DNA from: Pseudorhodobacter sp. PARRP1
GTDB lineage: Bacteria; Pseudomonadota; Alphaproteobacteria; Rhodobacterales; Rhodobacteraceae
Length of the DNA: 64,000 nt
Direction: 5' to 3'
Assembly (NCBI GenBank): GCA_002256245.1
Contig: NKIU01000003.1
Coordinates: 434,001 to 498,000 of the forward strand
A program made the position numbers and the translations under genes. Shown piece by piece: positions 7,223 to 16,637 of the stretch. Within the stretch, counting starts at the first letter, position 1; every line of letters begins with the position of its first letter. A model generated the notes under the pieces. It ran no database searches. It saw nothing but the letters and a program-made list of their open reading frames with translations, and was not told the origin of the DNA.

Positions 7223-8260
7223 ATGCGAGCCGCGATCATTCGGGACTACAACGCCGATCTCAGCCTTGAATCCGTGCCCGATCCGGTTTGTGAAGCCGAT
7301 GGGGTGGTGCTGAAAACCCTCTCCTGCGGCATCTGTCGGTCTGATTGGCACGGCTGGGTCGGCGAGCATCCAAAGGTGAAGCCGGGCGCGATCCCCGGCC
7401 ACGAATATTGCGGCGAAGTGGTCGAATCCGGCCCGCTTTCCAAGTGGAAAATCGGCGACCGCGTGATCGCGCCGTTCATCCTGTCTTGCGGGGCCTGCCC
7501 GGAATGCCAATCCGGCCAGACCACGATCTGCAAGAACCAGCGTGTGCCGGGGTTTGGCGAGCCGGGGGCCTATGCCGAATATGTCTCCGCCCCGCACGCC
7601 CACAACCTTGCCCGCCTGCCCGACAGCCTGACGCCCGCCCTTGCTGCAGGTCTGGGCTGCCGGGTGACAACCGCGTGGCACGCCCTGACCGGGCGCGCCG
7701 CCGTGCAGGCGGGCGAGTGGCTGGCTGTGCATGGCACCGGCGGCATCGGCCTGTCGGTGCTGCTGATCGGCCGCGCTTTGGGTGCGCGGGTGATCGTGGT
7801 CGATGTGGTGCCCGAACGGCTGGCGCACGCCTTGTCTTTGGGGGCCGAGGCCGCGATCGACGCGCGCGGCGGCGATGCGGCGGCGCAGATTGTCGACCTG
7901 ACCAGCGGCGGCGCGCATGTCAGTGTCGAGGCTTTGGGGATCGCGGCCACCACCAACGGCTCGATCGAATGTCTGCGCCCCTTGGGGCGGCATGTGCAGG
8001 TCGGGTTGCCCACCGGGCACACCGCGCGGATGGATATCAACATGAACGCGGTTTATATGAAGCAACTGGCTTTGTATGGCACGCGCGGCATGCCAAGCTG
8101 GCGCTATCCGTCGTTGCTGTCGATGATCGAGACGGGCCGTATCGACGTGCGCCCGATCGTGGCGCGGCAGGTGGCACTGTCGCAAGCCAGTGCCGAGTTG
8201 CGGATGTTCAACGCGCCGATGCCGCCCGGGGTGGCGGTGATCACCGACTTCACCGCCTAA
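7223..8260 (+). CDS. Zinc-dependent alcohol dehydrogenase (MDR family)
   Basis: 345-residue medium-chain dehydrogenase/reductase oxidising an unknown alcohol with NAD(P). Catalytic zinc ligands lie in [10 protein letters not shown] and GHEYCGE; the structural zinc site is CGACPECQ followed by TTIC near residues 92-106. The nucleotide-binding glycine motif is GTGGIGLSV near residue 175. It sits between purS and purQ, with its own hairpin leader and candidate promoter elements, so it is probably a separate unit inserted among purine genes rather than a purine enzyme. The leader just before its ATG (CCTTCGGAGTGCC) resembles that of purQ. Confidence 0.88.
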   Translation: MRAAIIRDYNADLSLESVPDPVCEADGVVLKTLSCGICRSDWHGWVGEHPKVKPGAIPGHEYCGEVVESGPLSKWKIGDRVIAPFILSCGACPECQSGQTTICKNQRVPGFGEPGAYAEYVSAPHAHNLARLPDSLTPALAAGLGCRVTTAWHALTGRAAVQAGEWLAVHGTGGIGLSVLLIGRALGARVIVVDVVPERLAHALSLGAEAAIDARGGDAAAQIVDLTSGGAHVSVEALGIAATTNGSIECLRPLGRHVQVGLPTGHTARMDINMNAVYMKQLALYGTRGMPSWRYPSLLSMIETGRIDVRPIVARQVALSQASAELRMFNAPMPPGVAVITDFTA

Positions 8261-8262
8261 GC

Positions 8263-8306
8263 CGATTTTCGCGCGAAAATCGTGCACGGAATTCGCGCGA
8301 ATTCCG
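8263..8306. repeat. Double-palindrome intergenic element, copy 3
   Basis: CGATTTTCGCGCGAAAATCG (8263-8282), TGCA, then CGGAATTCGCGCGAATTCCG (8287-8306). It is the exact inverse of copy 1 at 1157-1200. It starts three bases after the dehydrogenase stop codon. Confidence 0.85.
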
Positions 8307-8390
8307 ACTGCTGCCGCGGGTGTTTTGGACTGGATGCGGCGCGCGGTTTGCGCTATCCGCAAACTATCCAAACCTTTCGGAGTGCCGCCC

Positions 8391-9059
8391 ATGAAAGCCG
8401 CTGTCGTCACCTTTCCCGGCTCGAACTGTGACCGTGATCTTGCCGTGGCGTTTGAGCGCGCGGGGTTTGCGGTTTCTCGGGTCTGGCACAAGGACACCGC
8501 GCTGCCCGAGGGGGTTGATGTGGTGGGTGTTCCGGGTGGGTTTTCGTTTGGCGACTATCTGCGCTGCGGCGCCATCGCCGCGCAGTCGCCGATTGCTGCG
8601 GCCATCCGGGGCCATGCGGCGCGTGGCGGTTATGTGCTGGGGATCTGCAACGGCTTTCAGGTGCTGACCGAAATGCAACTGCTGCCGGGCGCGTTGATGC
8701 GCAATGCCGGGTTGAAATTTATCTGCAAGACCATCGGTTTGAACGTCGCCACCAGCGACAGCGCCTTTACCTCGGCTTATGCCAAGGGCCAGCAGATCGC
8801 GGTGCCGGTGGCGCATCACGACGGCAATTACACCATCGACGCCGAGGGTCTGGCGGCCTTGCACGCCGAAGACCGCGTCGCGTTCCGTTATGCGCAAAAC
8901 CCCAACGGCTCGGCTGCCGATATCGCGGGCGTGCTTTCGGCCAACCGCCGCGTGCTTGGCATGATGCCCCACCCCGAGCGTGTGGTGGACGCACGCGCCG
9001 GCGGCACCGATGGTGCGGCGCTGTTTGCCAGCCTGATGGGCGGGATGGCGCTGGCCTGA
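8391..9059 (+). CDS. purQ: FGAM synthase glutaminase subunit PurQ
   Basis: 222-residue class I glutamine amidotransferase that releases ammonia from glutamine for the PurSQL complex. The sequence starts [16 protein letters not shown]. The nucleophile Cys is in [10 protein letters not shown] near residue 86 and the His-Glu pair in MMPHPERV near residue 195. The ATG at 8391 has TTTCGGAG upstream; the longer open frame reaches back into the repeat. The length fits the family. Confidence 0.95.
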   Translation: MKAAVVTFPGSNCDRDLAVAFERAGFAVSRVWHKDTALPEGVDVVGVPGGFSFGDYLRCGAIAAQSPIAAAIRGHAARGGYVLGICNGFQVLTEMQLLPGALMRNAGLKFICKTIGLNVATSDSAFTSAYAKGQQIAVPVAHHDGNYTIDAEGLAALHAEDRVAFRYAQNPNGSAADIAGVLSANRRVLGMMPHPERVVDARAGGTDGAALFASLMGGMALA

Positions 9060-9105
9060 GCGCCTTTGGCTTGAGGCCGCGCTTGGGCAGGCCTAAACTT
9101 CGATC

Positions 9106-10869
9106 ATGCAAAGCCGCAGCCGATCCAAACGTATATCAGACGCCGCACCGGGGAAATCCTGGCGCATCAGGTTGGCCGCCACCCTGCTGATATTATTGGC
9201 AATCGGCGTGGTGCTGATCACCAACCGCTGGCTTTCTGAACGTTTTACCGAAACCACCCGCAACCGGGCTGAACTGCGGCTTGCGCTGTATTCTGGCAAC
9301 ATGTTGTCCGAGGTGCAGCGGACGGCGGTGGTGCCGCTGTTGCTGGCCGATGATCCAGCGATTCGCGACTCGTTGAAAAAGAACACTTTTGCCCGCACCA
9401 GCCTGCGCCTGATCGAGGTGCAAAAGGAAATCGGCGTTGCCTCAATCCTTCTGCTCGACAAGGACGGCTGGACGGTGGGGGCCACCAACCGCAACCTTTT
9501 GGGCACCACCCACCGCAATGACAGCTATTTTGTCGATGCCATCCGCACCAAAGACACGGTGTTTTCGGTGACGCCGCAAGCAGGCGGTGCGTTTGATTTC
9601 AGCTATTCGCGGGTGATCGAGGCGGATGGTCAGGTGCTGGGCGTGATCGTCGTGGCGGTCGATATGATGAAGCACGAACGCGCCTGGGCGGGGTTGCAGG
9701 ACGCGGTGCTGGTGGCAAACTCTGAAGCGACGGTGATCTTGGCGACCGAGCCTTCGTGGCGCAGCAAACCTGTGACCGAGGCCCTTGCGCCGACGGGCAG
9801 TTCTTCGGCGCTGGACCGCGCCTTGAAGGGGGCTGCGGATTGGGCGCAGAATCCGCCGGATGCCTATGTCTCGGGTGAGGCTGTGCTGCGCACCGAGGCG
9901 CGGGTGCCGTTTCAGGGCTGGAAGATGGTGACCTTCACCGCCTACGATTCGGTGCGCGAGCGGGTGAATGGCGTGATTGCCTTGGAAATCATGGGCTTTG
10001 CGATTTTGACGGCGCTGACGTTTTATGTGCTGTCGCGCCGGGCGTGGTCGCAATCGGTGTCGTTCCAGCGCGAATCCGCCGAATTGCGCTTGCTGAATGC
10101 GCGGCTTTCCCGCGAGATTGCCGAGCGCGAAAAGGTGCAGAAAACGCTGGAAGTGGCGGAGCTGACGCTGGCGCAATCTTCCAAACTTGCGGCCTTGGGC
10201 GAGATGTCTGCCGCCGTCAGCCACGAGTTGAACCAGCCGCTGGCGGCGATGAAAACCTATCTTGCGGGCGCGCGGCTGTTGTTGCAACGCAAGCGCCCGG
10301 ACGAGGCTTTGTCGTCTTTTCAACGGATTGACGATCTGATCGACCGGATGGGGGCGATCACGCGGCAGTTGAAATCCTATGCCCGCAAGGGCGGCGAGGC
10401 GTTCGAGCCGGTGGATCTGCGCGCCTGTGTGTCATCGGCGCTGGCGATGATGGAACCGCAGTTGAAGCAGCGCGTTGTCAAGATAACCCGCACTGTGCCG
10501 CGCCAACCTGTGATGGTGATGGCAGACCGGCTGCGGCTTGAGCAGGTGATCATCAACTTGTTGCGCAATGCCTTGGACGCCACGAAAGACACGCTTGATC
10601 CGCATATCGACCTGCTGCTTGCGGTGGGCGAGAGTGCGACTTTGGCCGTGCGTGACAATGGCACCGGCATTGGCGATATCGGTTCGATCTTCGAGCCGTT
10701 TTACACAACGAAAAAGCCGGGCGAGGGCGTGGGCCTTGGTCTGGCAATTTCCTCGGGCATCGTGACCGATCTGGGCGGGCGTCTGACGGCGCATAACGCC
10801 GAGTCCGGTGGCGCGGTGTTCGAGGTGCAACTGCCCCTGATGGGCAACCAAGCAAAAGCAGCGGAATGA
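9106..10869 (+). CDS. DctB-like sensor histidine kinase
   Basis: 587-residue membrane kinase. A first membrane helix at about 22-40 and a second near 295-315 bracket a periplasmic PAS/Cache-like sensor, as in DctB, the C4-dicarboxylate sensor. A coiled coil leads to the phosphoacceptor His373 in SHELNQPLAAMKTYL. ATPase boxes follow: NLLRNALDAT (N), DNGTGIGD (G1), FEPFYTTK (F) and GVGLGLAIS (G2). The response regulator gene begins 8 bases after the stop, so the pair is co-transcribed. No dicarboxylate transporter is adjacent, so the DctB assignment rests on architecture and the signal is unknown. Confidence 0.9.
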   Translation: MQSRSRSKRISDAAPGKSWRIRLAATLLILLAIGVVLITNRWLSERFTETTRNRAELRLALYSGNMLSEVQRTAVVPLLLADDPAIRDSLKKNTFARTSLRLIEVQKEIGVASILLLDKDGWTVGATNRNLLGTTHRNDSYFVDAIRTKDTVFSVTPQAGGAFDFSYSRVIEADGQVLGVIVVAVDMMKHERAWAGLQDAVLVANSEATVILATEPSWRSKPVTEALAPTGSSSALDRALKGAADWAQNPPDAYVSGEAVLRTEARVPFQGWKMVTFTAYDSVRERVNGVIALEIMGFAILTALTFYVLSRRAWSQSVSFQRESAELRLLNARLSREIAEREKVQKTLEVAELTLAQSSKLAALGEMSAAVSHELNQPLAAMKTYLAGARLLLQRKRPDEALSSFQRIDDLIDRMGAITRQLKSYARKGGEAFEPVDLRACVSSALAMMEPQLKQRVVKITRTVPRQPVMVMADRLRLEQVIINLLRNALDATKDTLDPHIDLLLAVGESATLAVRDNGTGIGDIGSIFEPFYTTKKPGEGVGLGLAISSGIVTDLGGRLTAHNAESGGAVFEVQLPLMGNQAKAAE

Positions 10870-10876
10870 GGGCGGC

Positions 10877-12205
10877 ATGGCACGGGCAATGAAAGTGGCG
10901 ATTGTGGACGACGAGGCCGATATGCGCGCGTCGATCAGCCAGTGGCTGGCGCTGTCGGGGTTTGATACCGAAACCTATGCCAGTGCCGAAGAGGCGCTGA
11001 AGGTGCTGGGGCCCGAATGGCCGGGGGTCGTGGTGTCGGACATCAAGATGCCGGGTATGGATGGCATGGCGTTTCTGAAGCGGCTGATGGGCATGGATTC
11101 GGGCCTGCCGGTCATTTTGATCACCGGGCACGGCGATGTGCCGATGGCGGTCGAGGCGATGCGGGTCGGCGCTTATGATTTTCTGGAAAAGCCGTTCAAC
11201 CCCGACCGGATGACCGAACTTGCCAAGCGCGCGACGATGGCGCGGCGGCTGACGCTGGACAACCGTGCCCTGCGGCGCGAGTTGTCCGACGGCTCGATCC
11301 TGATGAAAAAGCTGGTCGGTGCCAGCCCCGCGATGGAGCGGCTGCGCGAGGATATTCTCGATCTGGGTCAAGCCGATAGCCATGTGCTGATTGATGGCGA
11401 AACCGGCACCGGCAAGACTTTGGTGGCGCATGCGCTGCACGCTGTTGGCCCGCGTGGGTCGAAGAAATTCGTCACCGTCACCTGTGCGGCATGGGGCGAG
11501 GATCAACTGGCGGCCAAGCTGTTTGGCCCATCGGACGACGGCAACCTGCCGTTGGTCGAAGAAGCCCGGGGCGGCACGCTGTGCCTTGAGGATATCGAGG
11601 CGCTGAGCCATCCGCTGCAATCGCGCCTGCTGACGCTGATCAACGAACAGGGCACGCCGCCCGAAACCCGCATCATCGCGATCTGCAACGAACATGCGCC
11701 GGATAAGACGCTTGAGGATGTGCTGCGCTCGGATCTGTTCTACCGCTTGGGGGCGATGACCATCATCTGCCCGCCGCTGCGCGCGCGCGGCGAAGATATT
11801 CTGACGCTGTTCACCCGGTCTTCTGAACAATTCGCCGAGGAATACGGCTGCGACGCGCCGCAGGTGACGGCGCAAGAGGCGGCGCAGTTGTTGCAAGCGC
11901 CGTGGCCGGGCAACGTGCGGCAACTGGTCAACATTGCCGAACGCGCGGTGTTGCAAAACCGGCGCGGCTCGGGCTCGATTGCCTCGCTGCTGATGGCCGA
12001 TAACGAGGCGTCAGGCCCCGCGCTGACAACCGAAGGCAAGCCGCTGAAGGATTATGTCGAAGCGTTCGAGCGCATGTTGATCGACAACACCATGCGCCGC
12101 CACAAGGGCAGCATCACCAGCGTGATGGACGAGCTGTGCCTGCCGCGCCGGACGCTTAACGAAAAAATGGCCAAATATGGCTTACAGCGCCAAGATTACG
12201 TGTAG
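10877..12205 (+). CDS. NtrC/DctD-family response regulator lacking GAFTGA
   Basis: 442-residue regulator with a receiver domain (Asp55 in VVSDIKMPGMDG; residues 4-120), an AAA+ domain (Walker A GETGTGKT at 174-181) and a C-terminal Fis-type HTH (LCLPRRTLNEKM). The sigma-54-contacting loop that normally follows LFG as a GAFTGA motif is absent: here LFGPSDDGNLP runs straight on, about residues 215-225. Walker B reads GGTLCLEDIEAL instead of the usual FLDEI order. The arginine-finger region LRSDLFYRLG is kept. This suggests an activator working without sigma-54, as known for Rhodobacter capsulatus NtrC. Partner kinase is upstream. Confidence 0.9.
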   Translation: MARAMKVAIVDDEADMRASISQWLALSGFDTETYASAEEALKVLGPEWPGVVVSDIKMPGMDGMAFLKRLMGMDSGLPVILITGHGDVPMAVEAMRVGAYDFLEKPFNPDRMTELAKRATMARRLTLDNRALRRELSDGSILMKKLVGASPAMERLREDILDLGQADSHVLIDGETGTGKTLVAHALHAVGPRGSKKFVTVTCAAWGEDQLAAKLFGPSDDGNLPLVEEARGGTLCLEDIEALSHPLQSRLLTLINEQGTPPETRIIAICNEHAPDKTLEDVLRSDLFYRLGAMTIICPPLRARGEDILTLFTRSSEQFAEEYGCDAPQVTAQEAAQLLQAPWPGNVRQLVNIAERAVLQNRRGSGSIASLLMADNEASGPALTTEGKPLKDYVEAFERMLIDNTMRRHKGSITSVMDELCLPRRTLNEKMAKYGLQRQDYV

Positions 12206-12628
12206 GGCGGGGTCGGCCTCGCCTTACCTTGCATCAGACACAAATCACCCATTGTCATGGCTGGCGGTTTCCCGTTAGGGTTACAGTCAGGTGACATGAT
12301 GTCGCCACGGAATTCTCTGCCCTGATGATCTGGCGCGCAAAGCTGCCGAGATTTGGGGTGGTCGGATCGGCTGCAAGGCCGGATTATTGCCCGTAAGTGA
12401 CTGATAACACAGGAACAGACCGGGCTTTTTAAGGTGGGTCGTGCAAGCGGCCCAAACGTGAACCGCGATGATGTGCGCGACATTGGCAAGTCAAGGCGAG
12501 GGGTGCCCACCGGGCACGGCCCGCCTGTTTGCGTTGCGCGCAGCCGCCCGAACAAGCCGCCTCTTTGTGAGAAAACCCCCTTCCGCACCGCCGGGAGGGT
12601 TTTCGCATGACAGGCGCAATGGATTGAT
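12206..12628. other. 423-base gap upstream of rne with leader hairpin
   Basis: No convincing gene is seen here. Near the end, GAAAACCC (12571-12578) pairs perfectly with GGGTTTTC (12597-12604), 24 bases before the RNase E start. This resembles the structured 5' leaders through which RNase E controls its own mRNA in enterobacteria, or an attenuator. The rest, 12230-12560, shows several short GC-rich inverted repeats and no open frame with a good start. Confidence 0.45.
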
Positions 12629-15409
12629 ATGTCAAAGAAAATGCTTATCGACGCCACCCATGCCGAGGAGACTCGGGTTGTTGTGGTCGATGGAAACAAG
12701 GTCGAAGAATTCGATTTTGAAACCGTAAACAAGCGCCAGCTTGCCGGAAACATCTATCTCGCAAAGGTCACGCGGGTAGAACCTTCGCTGCAAGCGGCTT
12801 TTGTCGATTACGGCGGCAACCGCCACGGCTTTTTGGCCTTCGCCGAAATTCACCCGGATTATTACCAGATCCCGGTGGCCGACCGCAAAGCCCTGCTGGA
12901 CGAAGAGCGCGCCTATAACCGCGCGCAGGATGAAGAAGACAACCGCCGCTCGCGTCCGCGCCCCAAACCGCAGCAAAACCAGCGCCCGCGTGCCGAGGCG
13001 GTGGATGGCGATGCGGTGCAGGTGTCAGACATCAGTGGCATGGATGTGGTTGATCTGGGCGAGGAAACCGGCGCAGACGCGCTGGTGACATCCGCGCCCG
13101 CCGATGTGGCAGAGCAGCCGCACCACGACCACGACCACGATCATCACGACCACGCCCACACCCACAACGTGGCCTCGGTCGATCACGAAGACGGCGACGC
13201 GCCGTTCCGCTCGATTGATCATGCCTCGGATACCGATGACGAGATCGAATCGATTGCCGAAGAAGACGTGTCCGAAGAAATCTCGGCCCCGCGCAAACCC
13301 CGCGCACGGCGCTATAAAATCCAGGAAGTGATCAAGGTGCGCCAGATCATGCTGGTGCAGGTGGTCAAGGAAGAACGCGGCAACAAGGGTGCTGCACTGA
13401 CCACTTATCTGTCGCTTGCCGGTCGCTATTGCGTGCTGATGCCGAACACCGCGCGCGGTGGTGGGATTTCCCGCAAGATCACCCAAGCCGCTGACCGCAA
13501 GAAGCTGAAAGAAATCGCCACCGAAATCGAAGTGCCGGAAGGCGCAGGTCTGATCATTCGCACGGCAGGTGCTAAGCGCACCAAGCCCGAGATCAAGCGC
13601 GATTACGAATACCTGATGCGCCTGTGGGAACAGATCCGCGAGTTGACCCTGAAGTCGATTGCGCCCGCCGCGATTTATGAGGAAGGCAACCTGATCAAGC
13701 GCACGATCCGCGACCTTTACAGCCGCGAGATCGACGAAATTCTGGTCGAAGGCGAGGCTGGCTACCGCACCGCAAAAGACTTCATGCGGATGATCATGCC
13801 AAGCCACGCCAAATCGGTGGTGCGCTATGACGAGCCGACGCCGCTGTTCGCGAAATATCAGGTTGAAAGCTATCTTGGCGGCATGTTCAACCCGACTGTG
13901 CAGCTGAAATCCGGCGGCTATATCGTGATCGGCATCACCGAGGCGCTGGTCGCCATCGACGTGAACTCTGGCCGTGCGACGAAAGAGGGGTCCATCGAGG
14001 ACACCGCTTTGAAGACCAACCTTGAGGCTGCCGAGGAAGTGGCGCGCCAGTTGCGTCTGCGTGACCTTGCCGGTCTGATCGTGATCGACTTCATCGACAT
14101 GGAAGAGCGTCGCAACAACGCCGCCGTCGAGAAAAAGCTGAAAGACAAGCTGAAAACCGACCGTGCGCGCATTCAGGTAGGCCGGATTTCCGGCTTTGGC
14201 CTGATGGAAATGTCGCGCCAACGCCTGCGTCCCGGGATGCTGGAAAGCACCACGCAGCCGTGCTCGCATTGCCACGGCACGGGCCTGATCCGCTCGGACG
14301 ACAGCCTTGGGTTGCAGGTTTTGCGCGCGCTGGAGGAAGAGGGCACCCGCAAACGCAGCAAAGAAGTGCTGCTGCGCGCGCCGATTGGCATTGTGAACTT
14401 CCTGATCAACGGCAAGCGCGAGCATATCGCGCTGATCGAGGCCCGCTATGGCATGTCGGTGCGGATTGAATGCGATCCGGCGATGATCTCGCCCGATTTC
14501 TCGATTGAGAAATTCAAGACCGCGACGCGGGTGGTGCCGGAAGTGTCTTCGGTGATCTCGGGCAATGCCTCGCTGATGGGCGCGCCGGTGGCGGAAGAAG
14601 AAGATGAAGATATCATCGACGACGTGGATGATGTCGAAGAGGCCGAAGTGACCGAGGTTGCGGCGACCGCTGTCGCGCCAGCCGCCGCTGCGGGCGAGGG
14701 TGGCACCAAGAAGCGCCGCCGTCGTCGTCGTCGCAAGAAGCCAGGCCAGCCGGGTGAAGCGGCTGCCGCGTCGGATGCCGAAGGTGATGACGGCGAGGAC
14801 GAAGATGGCGATGACGAGGCGGGCCAGGATGCGCCCACGGCGTTGACCGAAGCGGCAGCCGAAGCGCCGCTGGCGCCTGTGGCCGAAGCCGTGGCGAAAA
14901 AGCCGACCCGCACCCGCGCCCCGCGTGGCAGCAAATCGGCTGCGGCGCAGGCAGAGGCAGCCGTCGTGGCGCAAACCGCGCCGGACGCCGAGGCAGCACC
15001 CGCAAAGCCCAGCCGCAGCCGTTCGCGCAGCCGCACCGCCAAGGCCGAGCCGGTGGCCGAAGCAGCGGTTGCGGCAGCCGTCAGCGAAACTGCGGTTGTG
15101 GCCGAGGAAAAACCGAAACCCACGCGCAGCCGTTCCAGCCGCAGCAAGCCCAAGGCGGAAGCCGCAGCGGTTGAGGCCGTAGCGGTTGAAGCGGCAACGC
15201 CCGCGCCCGCCGCAGCGGCGGAAGCTACGCCGGTGGTCGAGGTGGCCGTGGCCACAGCGCCAGTGGTCGAAGCACCGGTCGCTGCCAGTGCCCCGAGTGA
15301 ACCCAGTGCCCCGAGCGAACCGAGCGAACCGGCCGTCGCGGCAGAGCCTGCCGAAGATGATGGCCCGTCAAAGCCGAAAAAGCGCGGCTGGTGGTCGCTG
15401 GGCCGCTAA
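12629..15409 (+). CDS. rne: Ribonuclease E
   Basis: 926-residue endoribonuclease, core of the RNA degradosome. An N-terminal S1 domain begins near residue 38 and is interrupted by an insertion of about 120 residues (100-225) that includes HHDHDHDHHDHAHTHN at 165-180. Catalytic Mg-binding Asp444 (VAIDVNSGRA) and Asp487 (VIDFIDMEE) keep the 43-residue spacing of the E. coli enzyme; the zinc-link CSHC is at 545-548, also at conserved distance. Residues 650-915 are Ala/Glu/Pro-rich with basic Arg blocks (KKRRRRRRRKK) and probably bind RNA and partners. It ends KPKKRGWWSLGR. Confidence 0.97.
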   Translation: MSKKMLIDATHAEETRVVVVDGNKVEEFDFETVNKRQLAGNIYLAKVTRVEPSLQAAFVDYGGNRHGFLAFAEIHPDYYQIPVADRKALLDEERAYNRAQDEEDNRRSRPRPKPQQNQRPRAEAVDGDAVQVSDISGMDVVDLGEETGADALVTSAPADVAEQPHHDHDHDHHDHAHTHNVASVDHEDGDAPFRSIDHASDTDDEIESIAEEDVSEEISAPRKPRARRYKIQEVIKVRQIMLVQVVKEERGNKGAALTTYLSLAGRYCVLMPNTARGGGISRKITQAADRKKLKEIATEIEVPEGAGLIIRTAGAKRTKPEIKRDYEYLMRLWEQIRELTLKSIAPAAIYEEGNLIKRTIRDLYSREIDEILVEGEAGYRTAKDFMRMIMPSHAKSVVRYDEPTPLFAKYQVESYLGGMFNPTVQLKSGGYIVIGITEALVAIDVNSGRATKEGSIEDTALKTNLEAAEEVARQLRLRDLAGLIVIDFIDMEERRNNAAVEKKLKDKLKTDRARIQVGRISGFGLMEMSRQRLRPGMLESTTQPCSHCHGTGLIRSDDSLGLQVLRALEEEGTRKRSKEVLLRAPIGIVNFLINGKREHIALIEARYGMSVRIECDPAMISPDFSIEKFKTATRVVPEVSSVISGNASLMGAPVAEEEDEDIIDDVDDVEEAEVTEVAATAVAPAAAAGEGGTKKRRRRRRRKKPGQPGEAAAASDAEGDDGEDEDGDDEAGQDAPTALTEAAAEAPLAPVAEAVAKKPTRTRAPRGSKSAAAQAEAAVVAQTAPDAEAAPAKPSRSRSRSRTAKAEPVAEAAVAAAVSETAVVAEEKPKPTRSRSSRSKPKAEAAAVEAVAVEAATPAPAAAAEATPVVEVAVATAPVVEAPVAASAPSEPSAPSEPSEPAVAAEPAEDDGPSKPKKRGWWSLGR

Positions 15410-15429
15410 GCGGATTGAACACGGCATCG

Positions 15430-15459
15430 CGGCGGCGGGGAAACCTGCCGCCGTTTGCA
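15430..15459 (+). terminator. Probable rne terminator
   Basis: A ten-pair stem, CGGCGGCGGG with CCTGCCGCCG (one G-U pair), has loop GAAA and is followed by TTTGCAT. It lies 20 bases after the rne stop and before the convergent tusA stop. Confidence 0.6.
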
Positions 15460-15468
15460 TTTTGCGCC

Positions 15469-15699
15469 TTACGCGCCGCGCCGGATCAGATAGGCGCTGC
15501 CGCCCGCGATATCGCTTGCACCCAGAAAATCATGCCCTGCCTCGGCACAGAAATGCGGCAAATCAATCGCCGCCATCGCATCGCTGGCCAGAACCCGCAG
15601 CACCTCACCCTTGGCCATCGCCAGCAACCGCTTGCGGGCGCGCAGCACGGGCAGCGGGCATAGCAGCCCCAGACAATCCAACTCGACATCCCACTGCAT
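15469..15699 (-). CDS. tusA: TusA-family sulfurtransferase
   Basis: 76-residue sulfur carrier of the TusA/SirA type. The active Cys14 is in LLCPLPVLRARKRL, the family's CPxP motif, followed by the expected beta-alpha-beta pattern (GEVLRVLASDAMAAIDLPHF). It likely passes persulfide sulfur in tRNA thiolation or cofactor synthesis; which one cannot be told. It is divergent from ccdA, a gene handling thiol reducing power, a combination found in related genomes. Length is normal. Confidence 0.88.
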   Translation of the reverse strand: MQWDVELDCLGLLCPLPVLRARKRLLAMAKGEVLRVLASDAMAAIDLPHFCAEAGHDFLGASDIAGGSAYLIRRGA

Positions 15700-15834
15700 G
15701 ACGCACCCTTTCCGCGTGCCCCACTATCGCCGCCAAAGCCCGCGACGCCAGCCCAAAATGCCGCACGCAGACGTGAGGCCGTGCCGCGTGACCTTTGCGC
15801 GCAACTGCGCTAGATCAGCCAAAACGGAGTTCCC

Positions 15835-16575
15835 ATGTTCGGCATCGACATCTTTGACGCAAGCCTGATCCCGGCCATGCTTGTGGCGCTTGTGGCGGGC
15901 ATTCTGTCATTTCTCAGCCCCTGCGTGCTGCCCATCGTGCCGCCCTATCTGGCCTATATGTCAGGCATTTCGGTTGCCGAGATGAAAACCGGACGCTCGC
16001 CGTTGCTGGCGGCGCTGTTTTTCGTGCTGGGGCTGTCCACGGTGTTTTTGTTGCTGGGCCTGGCCGCCTCGGCGTTTGGGGCGTTCTTTTTGGGCAACGC
16101 CAGCACGTTTGCCACGCTGGCGGGCGTGGTGGTGATGGTGTTTGGCGCGCATTTTCTGGGCATCTATCGCATCAGCTTTCTGGACCGCGAAATGCGCATG
16201 GATGCGGGCGATCATGGCGGCTCGGCTTTTGGCGCCTACATTCTGGGCCTGGCCTTTGCCTTTGGCTGGACCCCCTGCATCGGCCCGCAGTTGGGGGCGA
16301 TCCTGTCGCTGGCGGCACAAGAGGGCAATGTCGGGCGCGGCATGATGCTGCTTGCGGTCTATGCTGCCGGTCTGGGGATCCCGTTTCTGCTGGTTGCGGC
16401 TTTCTTCGCCCGCCTTGCCCCGTTTGTCAGCTTCATGAAGCGCCACGCCGAGCGGATTGAGAAAATTATGGGCCTGCTGCTATGGACGATCGGCCTGTTG
16501 ATGCTGACCGGCGGGTTCTCGTCGTTTTCCTACTGGTTGTTAGAGAATATGCCGTTTCTGGCGGCGCTGGGCTGA
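15835..16575 (+). CDS. ccdA: CcdA/DsbD-like thiol-disulfide transporter
   Basis: 246-residue integral membrane protein with six hydrophobic helices, the CcdA form of the DsbD core, moving electrons across the inner membrane for cytochrome c maturation. Redox cysteines are in SFLSPCVLPIVPPYLAY near residue 30 and GWTPCIGPQLGA near 146, each in the first helix of an internal repeat. GGAG precedes the ATG. It is divergent from tusA. Confidence 0.92.
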   Translation: MFGIDIFDASLIPAMLVALVAGILSFLSPCVLPIVPPYLAYMSGISVAEMKTGRSPLLAALFFVLGLSTVFLLLGLAASAFGAFFLGNASTFATLAGVVVMVFGAHFLGIYRISFLDREMRMDAGDHGGSAFGAYILGLAFAFGWTPCIGPQLGAILSLAAQEGNVGRGMMLLAVYAAGLGIPFLLVAAFFARLAPFVSFMKRHAERIEKIMGLLLWTIGLLMLTGGFSSFSYWLLENMPFLAALG

Positions 16576-16637
16576 CATCTTCCCCTTAAAATCGCCCAAT
16601 TCCTCTGCCATGATGCTGGCAACGGGACAGGGGCGCA

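Noticed and set aside
9106-12205. Naming the two-component pair dctBD outright
   Set aside because: Architecture fits, but no dicarboxylate transporter is linked and the regulator lacks GAFTGA, so the target system is uncertain.
13121-13168. Short-period repeat in rne resembling a CRISPR or satellite
   Set aside because: It is coding DNA for the Asp-His run; no spaced repeats exist. No CRISPR array was seen anywhere in the window.
13025-14974. 649-residue minus-strand frame
   Set aside because: Shadow of rne: His/Arg/Gln-rich composition typical of the reverse strand of GC-rich genes, no family, no ribosome binding site.
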